The notes below the pieces were generated by a model, which did not search any database, had not been told where the DNA came from, and was given only the letters and a program-made list of their open reading frames with translations. A stretch of 64,000 nt of DNA, taken from positions 2,566,001-2,630,000 of the forward strand of contig NZ_CP051428.1 in assembly GCF_012676905.1 (NCBI RefSeq), read 5' to 3'. The stretch is from Paenibacillus albicereus (GTDB taxonomy: Bacteria; Bacillota; Bacilli; Paenibacillales; Paenibacillaceae). Below are positions 1 through 12,019 of the stretch, in pieces. The position numbers were made by a program, and so were the translations under genes. Within the stretch, counting starts at the first letter, position 1; each line of letters starts with the position of its first letter.

Positions 1-4520
<4,520 letters not shown>

Positions 4521-4683
4521 GCTCTCGCCCCTGTCCCTTTTCTCTGGCATCGCGACCCGTTCCAGGCATCTGCATGCAGTCAGAGGTAATACTCTGATTA
4601 TATCGATGATTGTCCGAATTTGATATATGCGCTGCGAGCAGATGAGCCTATTTTAATGGGAAGGAAACCGTCGGACATGAAAA

Positions 4684-4710
4684 ATCCGACGGAAGCGAAT
4701 TCCGTCGGAT
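4684..4710 (-). terminator. Intrinsic terminator after the VOC/LamG gene
   Basis: A perfect 11-bp inverted repeat (ATCCGACGGAA / TTCCGTCGGAT) with a 5-nt loop is followed on the minus strand by TTTTT. It lies just past the stop codon at 4728. Confidence 0.85.
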
Positions 4711-4727
4711 GAAGGGGGTTGGCGAGG

Positions 4728-6164
4728 CTAGGCGCGTCCAGAAGGCGGCGCGCTGCCTGTCTTCAGCGAGGCGGACCGCACCGTCACCGCGCTTCCGTCC
4801 TCCGCGCCGATTCCGATCCGGACGCCGCCGCTGCCTAGAGCTGCCTCATGCTCCAGCACGAGGCGGCCGTTCACGGACAGCTCCATTCGGTCAGGGAATG
4901 CCGACCAGGCAATCTCGGCTTCTTCGCCGGCCGGCCAAGCTCCATGTCCGTCCGCCCATGCTTCCTTGCCGCTCGAAGGGTCGATCAGGCATAGCTGGCC
5001 CCCGCTCGTCAAGCGGACAGCCGGTTTGCGGCCGACATACAACGCTGCGGATCCGGTGAAGCTGAACAGCCGGACGATCAGCGTGAACGGGACGGGTACC
5101 GTCTCCGAGGTTTTGGCGCAAGCCAGTCCCTCCCCGGCAAGCCATAAACCGTCCGGCAGCAGCCGCGGATGGCAGGCGGGATCGACGATCAGCTCGCCGC
5201 CGCCCGCGAGCGGATACCGGACCGTCTCCGGCTCGTCTTCCAGCGGCTGGACCGAGACGGAGCGGATAACGGCGCGTCCCATCGCTGCGCTCAACCCTAC
5301 CTTTCCTTCTCCGTCCCCGAACCAGCCTTCTTGACGGTGGAATAAGGCGCCATTGACAGAGACCTCGACGGAGCGCTCGCGAATCGTCCAGACAATCGTA
5401 CTCCACTGTCCCAGGGGCAGTCCGCCTTTGCCGGCGAACGAGAAGCTTTTGCCGTGGACGGGATGGGTAAACAGGAAGTCGCGTCCCGTGCCTGCGGCGC
5501 CCATCTCCTGCGGCGACCCGTAATTGAAGACGATGGACCCGTGCAGGCCGAAAGCGAGGCTGAGCGAGCCGACATCGAGGCGGACGTCGGCTTCGATGCG
5601 GAGCGGCAACCGGTATGCCTGCTCCGACGATGCGTGTCCGGCAAGCGCCAAGCCCTCTGGACCGATCTCGGCCAGCACGGCGCCTTCCGTCGCGCGCAGC
5701 CGCAGTCCCCCGGCGTCATATACGACCGGCTCTGTCCCATGGCCGGCCTCCGGCGCGGATTCTTCCGTGCTTCCCGGATCCCCGCATACCATCAGCGTAT
5801 TCCCGTCAGGATCGCGAAACGTAAAGAAGGACATGCCGGGAAAATCCATGATGCCGCTGGACGTTTCGATGCCGAGCTCCGACACATGCCGCCAAGCGGC
5901 GCGTACGTCAGCGGAGTTCAGCATGAGAAGCGGCCGCTGCGTTTGATCCTGGCCGCGGTCATAGCCGTTCTGGTCGAGCACGAAGTCGGAGCCTCCGTCC
6001 ATCGCGATCGCATGGACCTTGTCGGTGCATCCGGATCGCTCCGGCATGCCGAACAGCCGATGATACCACGAAACGGACCTTTCCATGCTGCTGACATGGA
6101 TGAAAACGCCGCCGATGCGGTTGCGTACCGGATGATCGGCCGATGCTGGGATAGGGGTTGTCAT
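4728..6164 (-). CDS. VOC (glyoxalase-like) domain protein with C-terminal LamG-like domains
   Basis: This is a 478-residue protein. Residues ~15-125 form a VOC/glyoxalase-bleomycin-resistance fold (start GGVFIHVSSMERSVSWYHRL, later FFTFRDPDGNTLMVCGD), which is common in metal-dependent isomerases, dioxygenases and antibiotic-binding proteins. The remaining ~340 residues look like two concanavalin/LamG-type beta sandwiches (SLSLAFGLHGSIVFNY; then ALYVGRKPAVRLTSGG), often carbohydrate-binding. No signal peptide is visible, so it is probably cytoplasmic. ATG 6164 is chosen because GGAGAG lies just upstream and the VOC fold starts there; the longer frame upstream overlaps the sigma gene. It follows the sigma-fusion gene by 80 bp and probably shares its transcript. 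The substrate is unknown. Confidence 0.8.
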   Translation of the reverse strand: MTTPIPASADHPVRNRIGGVFIHVSSMERSVSWYHRLFGMPERSGCTDKVHAIAMDGGSDFVLDQNGYDRGQDQTQRPLLMLNSADVRAAWRHVSELGIETSSGIMDFPGMSFFTFRDPDGNTLMVCGDPGSTEESAPEAGHGTEPVVYDAGGLRLRATEGAVLAEIGPEGLALAGHASSEQAYRLPLRIEADVRLDVGSLSLAFGLHGSIVFNYGSPQEMGAAGTGRDFLFTHPVHGKSFSFAGKGGLPLGQWSTIVWTIRERSVEVSVNGALFHRQEGWFGDGEGKVGLSAAMGRAVIRSVSVQPLEDEPETVRYPLAGGGELIVDPACHPRLLPDGLWLAGEGLACAKTSETVPVPFTLIVRLFSFTGSAALYVGRKPAVRLTSGGQLCLIDPSSGKEAWADGHGAWPAGEEAEIAWSAFPDRMELSVNGRLVLEHEAALGSGGVRIGIGAEDGSAVTVRSASLKTGSAPPSGRA

Positions 6165-6244
6165 AGGAATCTCTCCTTCGTCGAGGTGCAGGATGCGGGC
6201 ACGAAACCGGCCCTGCTCTATGGATGCAGCGCAAGGGTCAAAGC

Positions 6245-7882
6245 TTACCTTTCGGCTGAAAAAAAAGGATGCCAGAGCCATGCGGCCTCGTCCAGAGCAT
6301 CGGCCGCCTGCAGGTCCGAGGCCGCCGCACGCGCAAGCAGCCTGGCGGCATGGCCAGTAGGACCCGGTGCGCTCGTATCGCCGCCGAAAGGCAGCGGGAA
6401 CAGCCGAGCCGCTTCCTGCCAAGCCTGGGCTGAAGCGCGGATATGCCGCAAAGCTTCCTGCAGCGCCGGCCGGGCGTTTCGCGGCACTGTCCGGCCGAAC
6501 CGCGCTCCGCTCGGGGCCCGCTCCAAAAATGCGGCCGCATGGCCTCTCGCCTCCGCCATCACCGCCAGATGGTACGATGCGCTGAGCGGCGAGGAAATCC
6601 GCCTTTGCTCAAAGGCCTCGATCCATAGCCGATACGCCTGCTGTCCGGAGACTGTCTCTGCTTGGCCGGCCGGGTCGCCGGGGCTTCCTCGCAGCCGGCT
6701 TGCCGCCAGCTCCAGCACCGGCAATAGGCTCTCGCTGCGGGAACCTACGTCTGCTTCAGCGGCAGGCCAAGACGAGAACCATTCCGTGTCCCGTCTCCCA
6801 CGCCCCAGCCGCGCGTAGGGAATCCGCTTGCCGCTCATCGTCGTGTCCGTGGCGATCCAGCACCGCAGCGTGTCGTCGTATCCCGTCACAAGGCCGAACT
6901 CCGCGTTGCCTGCTCCCCAGACGATGACCGCGCGCCCGCGGTCGAGCGCCTCCTTCCATTGCTCAAGCTGCTCGGCCAGCTGCTCCGGCCGATCCAGCGA
7001 GGCTCCCGGACCGCCGAGCGTCCGCCCGGACAGGCCGAGATGGCTCCAGCCGTCTCGGACCGATCGTCGCCAGTCGTACGCGTACGGTCCGCTGATGCCC
7101 AGATCGGGCGTCGTCTGGAACCGGAACGAATGCCCCGTCGCCGCGAACACGTCCGACAGGGAGATGCCGCGCTTGCCGGCGGTCCATGCCGACGCCAGCA
7201 TCGCCCAGCAGAGCGTGTCGTATGCGCCGCCCGGCATCCCCGCGCTCCCTTCCATCGCATGCCCGTACGACGGCCTGTTTCTCCTCCGCCTGGCATCGGC
7301 GCTCAGTCGCGCCTCTTCGTCGAACCATCCATCCGCGAGCTTGGCCCGCGCGCGAGCCAGCGCCGTATGCACGGCGCCGCGAGAGAGGCCGAGCCGGCGG
7401 CCCGTCTCCTCGGCAGACAAGCCGGCTAGCAGCTGCAGCGAAGCGACCTGCCGCTCCCGCTCGCCGAGCCTGGCGAGCAGATGCTCCGTCTGGCGCACGG
7501 CTTCACGGCCGGCCGCCATCAAGGAAGGCTCAGCCGAGCGGACGGCGGCCGGTTGAGCCGGTCCCTCCTCGGGCAGCGGCTCCGATCGGGCCGCGCGCCG
7601 ATTCTCGGAGGAGCGCAGCTCCATGAGCGCCCGATTGCGAACGATCTTCCGTAACCAGGGCAGTAGGCGCGAGGGGTCCTCCAGCCGTCCGATGTGTCGA
7701 AAAAGCTGCAGCAGGGACTCTTGCACCACATCCTCTGCCGCCTGACGATGAGGAACGATGCGTCCCGCCCATCGGAGCATATCGGCTCGATGCCGGGCAA
7801 TGAGCTCGTGCCAGGCGTCAGCTTCTCCTTGACCCGCTCTGCGGATGAGCTCGATGTCTCTGCATCCCGTCTTCCCCGTCAT
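6245..7882 (-). CDS. ECF sigma factor fused to a large C-terminal domain (BtrH/C39-peptidase-like?)
   Basis: This is a 545-residue protein. Residues ~10-95 are sigma region 2 (AEDVVQESLLQLFRHI, then PWLRKIVRNRALMELR) and ~128-182 are region 4 (LSAEETGRRLGLSRGAVHTA). That is a complete ECF sigma factor, normally under 200 residues. It continues for ~340 residues. The first part (~205-400) begins with AYDTLCWAMLASAW around Cys225 and contains AVIVWGAGNAEFGLVTGYDD, suggestive of a papain-like/BtrH-N fold; the rest is helical and repeat-like. Assignment of the C-terminal fold is tentative. No membrane segment or neighbouring anti-sigma gene is visible, so the extension may itself control the sigma module. 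ATG 7882 follows AAGGAGGAGAG. Confidence 0.85.
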   Translation of the reverse strand: MTGKTGCRDIELIRRAGQGEADAWHELIARHRADMLRWAGRIVPHRQAAEDVVQESLLQLFRHIGRLEDPSRLLPWLRKIVRNRALMELRSSENRRAARSEPLPEEGPAQPAAVRSAEPSLMAAGREAVRQTEHLLARLGERERQVASLQLLAGLSAEETGRRLGLSRGAVHTALARARAKLADGWFDEEARLSADARRRRNRPSYGHAMEGSAGMPGGAYDTLCWAMLASAWTAGKRGISLSDVFAATGHSFRFQTTPDLGISGPYAYDWRRSVRDGWSHLGLSGRTLGGPGASLDRPEQLAEQLEQWKEALDRGRAVIVWGAGNAEFGLVTGYDDTLRCWIATDTTMSGKRIPYARLGRGRRDTEWFSSWPAAEADVGSRSESLLPVLELAASRLRGSPGDPAGQAETVSGQQAYRLWIEAFEQRRISSPLSASYHLAVMAEARGHAAAFLERAPSGARFGRTVPRNARPALQEALRHIRASAQAWQEAARLFPLPFGGDTSAPGPTGHAARLLARAAASDLQAADALDEAAWLWHPFFSAER

Positions 7883-7900
7883 GATCTCTCCTCCTTCAAT

Positions 7901-7929
7901 AAAAAGGCCCGGCCGAACGGCCGAGCCTT
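7901..7929 (-). terminator. Intrinsic terminator after the MFS gene
   Basis: On the minus strand, AGGCTCGGCCG and CGGCCGGGCCT form a stem followed by TTTTTATT. It lies between the stop of the MFS gene (7980) and the sigma-fusion start (7882), so the two are separate units. Confidence 0.85.
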
Positions 7930-7979
7930 CCACTGGCAAACGAGTCCGCCAGACTGCTCATGAACCGGGAGCGGGATCG

Positions 7980-9167
7980 TCAGGAGGCTCTCGCGGCGAT
8001 CCGAGCGTTCAGCTTTTCCGAGCAGAGCCACATCGCTGCTGCGCACAGCAGCAAGTAGCCGGGCAGCAGGCTGATCGTGAACGTGCCGGCCAGCAGGCCG
8101 AACAGCGGCGGCAGCAGCGTGCTGCCCGTATAGGCGACGGCCATCTGATAGCCGATGATCGTCTGCGCTGGGCCCGGGCCGAAGCGGGACGGCGTCTCAT
8201 GCAGCATGCACGGGAAGATCGGCGCCAGGCCGAGGCCGATGACGATGAAGCCGGCGAGGGAAAAGACCGGCAGTAGCGGCGCGAGCAGCAGCGCCGTGCC
8301 GGCGAGGGCGAGCGCCTGGCCGCCGCGGATGAGCGACCGGTTGCTCATCCGCAGCGTCAGGAATCCGGTCAGGAACCGGCCGACCGTAATGCCTCCATAA
8401 TAGAAGGAAATCCATTTGGCCGCCTCGTCGGAGGCGAAGCCTTTGGTGCCGACGAGGTAGCTGCTGCCCCATAGGCCGAGCGTCGCCTCTACGCCGCAGT
8501 AAAAAAGGAACGAGCCGAGCGCGAGCTTGACGCCCGGGAGCCGGATCGGCTTCGCCGCCGCTGCGGAGGATTCGGCTCGCGCTCCGGCGTCTCCCTCGCC
8601 GACGTCCCCCTTGCGGGCCCGGGCGACCTTGTTCCATAGCGGCAGCGACGCGAGCAGCACGGCGACGAGCCCCAGCTGGAGGTACCCGACCGTGGCGTAT
8701 CCTTCGCGCCAGTCCCCGCCCTGAATCGCCTGGGCCATGATGACCGGGCCGAGCGTCGCGCCGACGCCCCAGAAGCTGTGCAGCCAGCTCATATGCCGCG
8801 CGGCGTAGTTGGCGGCGACGTAATGGTTCAAGCCGGCATCGACGGCGCCCGCTCCGAGCCCGAGCGGCACCGCGAACAGCGCGAGCCATCCCCAGCCGGG
8901 CGAAAAGGCGAAGCCGAGCAGCGCGAGCGCGGTCATCGCGACGCTGGCCGACGTGACCGCTCCCGTGCCGAAGCGGCCGATGAGCCGGCCCGTCGCCAGG
9001 CTCGAGAGGATCGTGCCGACCGTGATCGTCATCGACAGCAGCCCCGCCGCGCCGAGCGGAGCTCCCATCGGACCGTGCATCGCCGGCCAGGCGGCTCCGA
9101 GCAGCGAGTCCGGCAGCCCCAGGCTGATGAACGCAAGATAGATGAGGAGCAGAAAGAATGTCGCCAT
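7980..9167 (-). CDS. MFS transporter (fucose-permease-like branch)
   Basis: This is a 395-residue integral membrane protein with about twelve hydrophobic segments. The N-terminus (LAFISLGLPDSLLGAAWPAM) and the motif LNHYVAANYAARHMSWLHSF are typical of the MFS branch that includes FucP-like and YfkF-like permeases, which move sugars or drugs by proton symport or antiport. A short hydrophilic loop (about residues 178-200) separates the two six-helix halves. ATG 9167 has AGGAG 7 nt upstream. The gene is monocistronic and ends at a strong terminator. The substrate cannot be told from sequence. Confidence 0.85.
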   Translation of the reverse strand: MATFFLLLIYLAFISLGLPDSLLGAAWPAMHGPMGAPLGAAGLLSMTITVGTILSSLATGRLIGRFGTGAVTSASVAMTALALLGFAFSPGWGWLALFAVPLGLGAGAVDAGLNHYVAANYAARHMSWLHSFWGVGATLGPVIMAQAIQGGDWREGYATVGYLQLGLVAVLLASLPLWNKVARARKGDVGEGDAGARAESSAAAAKPIRLPGVKLALGSFLFYCGVEATLGLWGSSYLVGTKGFASDEAAKWISFYYGGITVGRFLTGFLTLRMSNRSLIRGGQALALAGTALLLAPLLPVFSLAGFIVIGLGLAPIFPCMLHETPSRFGPGPAQTIIGYQMAVAYTGSTLLPPLFGLLAGTFTISLLPGYLLLCAAAMWLCSEKLNARIAARAS

Positions 9168-9258
9168 GATGGTCTCCTGTCGGCAATAGATTCGTGAAGC
9201 TTCATTCAGTTTGAACCGACTCTTCTCCGGATATCAAGCTTTTTTTGCCAACGCGTCC

Positions 9259-9295
9259 AAAAGAGCCGCTTCCGCTGGCTGCGGAAACGGCTCTT
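9259..9295 (-). terminator. Intrinsic terminator after the CDF gene
   Basis: The inverted repeat AAGAGCCG-c-TTCCGC / GCGGAA-a-CGGCTCTT is followed on the minus strand by TTTT, just downstream of the stop at 9311. Confidence 0.8.
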
Positions 9296-9310
9296 GCTCA
9301 GCTGCATAAG

Positions 9311-10309
9311 TCAGGACTTGCCGGTCCCATCCGGGACGGGCTGCCAGCGCTGGATGCCGTCATCCTCCACGATGCCGAGATTGACGTCGACGATGTTCGT
9401 GTCGGCCATCAGGCTGTCGCGCACGCGGTACTTGATGTCGTCCGCATCGGCGAGAGACAGGCCGGAGACGAGCTCGATCGTCCCGTCCACATGATAATAG
9501 CGGCCTTCCTGGATGATCCGCAGCTGGAAGATGTCCGCCACCTGCGGATCGGCGATGATGATAGCCGCGACGCGCTCCTCCACGTCCTTGGGCGCGGCGA
9601 CGCCGATCAGGCCCACCATGTTGTCGTATCCGACGCGGAAGGCGACGCCAACCATCAGGAAGCCGATCAGGATCGAGGAGATGCCGTCGAGCAGCTCGAA
9701 GCTCGTCAGGGAGGTGACGACGACCGCGATGAGCGCGAGCAGCGCGCCCGTCGTAGCGACGAGGTCCTCGTAAAAGACGAGGCGCGTGGGCGGCGCGGCC
9801 CGGCCGACATTGCGGAATGCGGCGGAGACGACGGCCATCCCCTTGGCCTCTACCCTTGCCTCATGCGTAATTTCCTTCATCGCCTTGATGAGCACCAACA
9901 GGTCGACCGCGAGCGACAGCAGCAGCACGCCGACATTGAGCCAGAAGCCTTTTGATTCCGAAGGATGCCTCAGCAGCTCGAAGCCTTCATGGATCGTCTC
10001 GTACGCCATGATCGTCACGACGAGCACGGCGATCATGCAGAAGATGTTGATGACCCGGCCGAATCCGGTCGGGAATCGCTTTGTGGGGCTCTTCTCGGCG
10101 AGCACGCTGCCTCCGAAGACGAACGCCTGGTTGATCGCATCGGCGATCGAGTGCATCATCGAGGCGAACATCGCCCCGCTTCCTGTCGTCGCGGCTGCGA
10201 TCCCTTTTGCGATCGCGAGGCCGGTGTTGCCGACGGCGGCCGTGCCCGACGAGGTATTTCCTTTCTTGACTAGCTGCCAGAAACCCGGCTGTTCCGCAGT
10301 GCTGCTCAT
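9311..10309 (-). CDS. Cation diffusion facilitator (CDF) family metal efflux transporter
   Basis: This 332-residue membrane protein has the CDF layout: about six helices followed by a C-terminal cytoplasmic domain (~residues 240-320). Helix 2 carries the metal-site pattern HSIAD (His53, Asp57) and helix 5 carries YEDLVATTG (Glu181, Asp182) in place of the common HxxxD. The loop RFPTGFGRVINIF corresponds to the family's conserved HPxGxGR-like loop. CDF proteins export Zn, Mn, Fe, Co or Cd in exchange for protons. Metal choice is uncertain because the second site differs from classical zinc transporters. It ends at its own terminator. A TATAAT-like -10 (10346-10351) lies about 37 bp upstream of the start. 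Confidence 0.85.
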   Translation of the reverse strand: MSSTAEQPGFWQLVKKGNTSSGTAAVGNTGLAIAKGIAAATTGSGAMFASMMHSIADAINQAFVFGGSVLAEKSPTKRFPTGFGRVINIFCMIAVLVVTIMAYETIHEGFELLRHPSESKGFWLNVGVLLLSLAVDLLVLIKAMKEITHEARVEAKGMAVVSAAFRNVGRAAPPTRLVFYEDLVATTGALLALIAVVVTSLTSFELLDGISSILIGFLMVGVAFRVGYDNMVGLIGVAAPKDVEERVAAIIIADPQVADIFQLRIIQEGRYYHVDGTIELVSGLSLADADDIKYRVRDSLMADTNIVDVNLGIVEDDGIQRWQPVPDGTGKS

Positions 10310-10345
10310 CGGTTCCTTTACCTCCCAAAATTTTCAGACTGAGCG

Positions 10346-10351
10346 ATTATA
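10346..10351 (-). promoter_or_regulatory. Candidate -10 element for the CDF gene
   Basis: The minus strand reads TATAAT 37 bp upstream of ATG 10309. No convincing -35 element is visible at 16-18 bp, so this is only a weak promoter call. The rest of 10310-10613 holds no gene that I can support. It contains a short inverted repeat (GGAAC/GTTCC near 10419-10433) and, on the plus strand, a poorly spaced TTGGTT...TATAGT pair. Confidence 0.35.
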
Positions 10352-10613
10352 CGCCGGCTCATGCGCAACCGGTTCATAAAATTGTCACAAAAAATTTTAA
10401 CCCGAAATCGTCCTCTTTGGAACAAGATGTTCCTCGTTTGGTTAAAAAGAACTTGAACGGGATATAGTAGCCGCATCCCTTCCCGTGTTTGAACAGTGTG
10501 TGAACGCTTCAGAAATAAGGGAACAGAAGGCGGCTCGGACTCGTAGAACGACTGTGCTGCGACTCTCTGGGCGCGCGAACGCAAGGAGCGCATGCCGCTG
10601 CTTTTCATTTGAA

Positions 10614-10651
10614 TGGGAGGTGAATCCCTCGCCTATGAGGGAAAGAACGTG
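10614..10651 (+). promoter_or_regulatory. 5' leader with competing SD hairpins (copy 1)
   Basis: The leader reads GGGAGG-TGAATC-CCTC-GCCTAT-GAGGG followed by AAAGAAC and GTG. The central CCTC can pair with the upstream GAGG or with the downstream GAGGG. The downstream GAGGG, 7 nt before GTG 10649, is the apparent ribosome binding site. The upstream SD-like GGGAGGTGA has no start codon at a usable distance. The same element precedes the paralog at 12017. Control of translation by alternative pairing is inference. Confidence 0.6.
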
Positions 10652-11959
10652 GATGCTGTGACCGCCGTCAACTTATTGATTCTGGCCCTATTGATCGTTG
10701 CTACCGCCTTTTTTGTCGGCTCGGAGTTCGCCGTCGTCAAAATCCGGATGTCCCGCATCGACCAGCTGATCGCGGAAGGCCATCCGAAGGCTCCCGTCGC
10801 CAAAAAGGTCGCGACCGATCTGGACTACTATCTGTCCGCCTGCCAGCTCGGCATCACCGTCACCGCGCTCGGACTCGGCGCGATCGGCAAGCCCGCCGTC
10901 GAGAATCTGCTCATGCCGGTGTTCAACTGGCTGGATCTGTCGGCATCCGCCGCATCCGCCGCTTCGTATGCGATCGCGTTCATGCTGGTCACGTTCCTGC
11001 ATGTCGTCGTCGGCGAAATGGCGCCAAAAACGCTCGCGATCCAGTTTTCCGAAAAGATGACGCTGCTGCTCGCCGGCCCGCTCTACTGGTTCGGCAAGCT
11101 GATGTACCCGCTCATCTGGGCCTTGAACGGAACGTCCCGCCTGCTGCTGCGCAGCGTCGGCATCCAGCCGGCCGGGCACGAGCAGGCCTACACGGAGGAG
11201 GAGCTGCGGCTCGTCCTCGCCCAAAGCTCGGAGGGCGGCGAAATCCGCGCCGAGCAGCTGGACTACCTGGACAATGTGTTTTCCTTCGACGAGCGCACCG
11301 CCAAGGACGTCATGGTGCCCCGCACGTCGATCGTCGCGATCGACAGCGCGATGGAGGCGGACGCGATCATCCGCCTGCTCGACGAATCCAACTATACCCG
11401 CTACCCCGTCATCGAGGGGGGCAACCGCGACCGCATCCTCGGCGTCGTCAACGTGAAGCGGATGCTTCCGCATATCGTCGCCGGGCGCCCGCTGAAGCTG
11501 CAGGCGTTCCTGCGGGACGTGCCGTCCGTGCTTGAAGTGACGCCTCTGCAGGAAGCGATGAAAAAGATGCAGCAGGAGCGCATCCATATGGCCGTCGTCA
11601 TCGACGAATACGGGGGCACCTCCGGCCTCCTGACGATGGAGGACATCCTCGAGGAGCTCGTCGGCGAAATCCGCGACGAATTCGATGCCGACGAGATCGC
11701 CGACATCCGGCCGCTCGGCGAAGGCGAATACGAGGTCAGCGGCCTCGTGCTGCTCGATGAGCTCGAACAGAGGTTCGGCCTGCGCTTCGACGAGCAGGAA
11801 GAGGTCGATACGATCGGCGGCTGGATCCGGCTGCATGCCGGAGAAGCTCCGGCCGCAGGCGACCGGATCGAAAAGGCCGGCGCCGTCTGGACGGTCGCCG
11901 AGACCGATCCGTTCCGCATCACGCGCATCAAGCTGAGCCTGCCTTCTTCGACGGAGTAA
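10649..11959 (+). CDS. CNNM/CorC (HlyC) family transporter, full length
   Basis: This is a 436-residue membrane protein. An N-terminal DUF21/CNNM domain (~1-190) has four hydrophobic segments and the motifs FFVGSEFAVVKIRMSRIDQL and SACQLGITVTALGLGAIGKP. A CBS pair follows (~205-325, including RTAKDVMVPRTSIVAI and VVIDEYGGTSGLLTMEDI), then a CorC_HlyC domain (~340-430). The family is linked to Mg2+ or other cation export and tolerance. GTG 10649 is preferred to the in-frame ATG at 10613 because GAGGG lies 7 nt upstream and its paralog uses the equivalent TTG. The two genes probably form an operon. Confidence 0.88.
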   Translation: MDAVTAVNLLILALLIVATAFFVGSEFAVVKIRMSRIDQLIAEGHPKAPVAKKVATDLDYYLSACQLGITVTALGLGAIGKPAVENLLMPVFNWLDLSASAASAASYAIAFMLVTFLHVVVGEMAPKTLAIQFSEKMTLLLAGPLYWFGKLMYPLIWALNGTSRLLLRSVGIQPAGHEQAYTEEELRLVLAQSSEGGEIRAEQLDYLDNVFSFDERTAKDVMVPRTSIVAIDSAMEADAIIRLLDESNYTRYPVIEGGNRDRILGVVNVKRMLPHIVAGRPLKLQAFLRDVPSVLEVTPLQEAMKKMQQERIHMAVVIDEYGGTSGLLTMEDILEELVGEIRDEFDADEIADIRPLGEGEYEVSGLVLLDELEQRFGLRFDEQEEVDTIGGWIRLHAGEAPAAGDRIEKAGAVWTVAETDPFRITRIKLSLPSSTE

Positions 11960-11982
11960 GGCTGCGCTTGGAATCGATAAAA

Positions 11983-12019
11983 TGGAGGTGAATCCCTCCT
12001 GCTGGAGGGAATCCGCTTG
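11983..12019 (+). promoter_or_regulatory. 5' leader with competing SD hairpins (copy 2)
   Basis: The leader reads GGAGG-TGAATC-CCTCC-TGCT-GGAGGG, then AATCCGC and TTG 12017. CCTCC can pair upstream with GGAGG or downstream with GGAGGG, the SD 7 nt from the start. Twelve consecutive bases, GAGGTGAATCCC, are identical to the leader at 10614 although the flanking DNA differs, which argues for selection. Confidence 0.6.

Noticed and set aside
10419-10433. Operator GGAAC-AAGAT-GTTCC upstream of the CorC operon
   Set aside because: The arms are only 5 bp, there is no repeat of the site and no promoter with a good spacing next to it.
10318-10608. 96-residue minus-strand protein upstream of the CDF gene
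   Set aside because: No SD, no family-like composition, and it covers the probable promoter region of both flanking genes.
10310-10613. M-box or other known Mg2+ riboswitch before the CorC genes
   Set aside because: None of the conserved M-box segments could be found. Only the short competing-SD element is supported.
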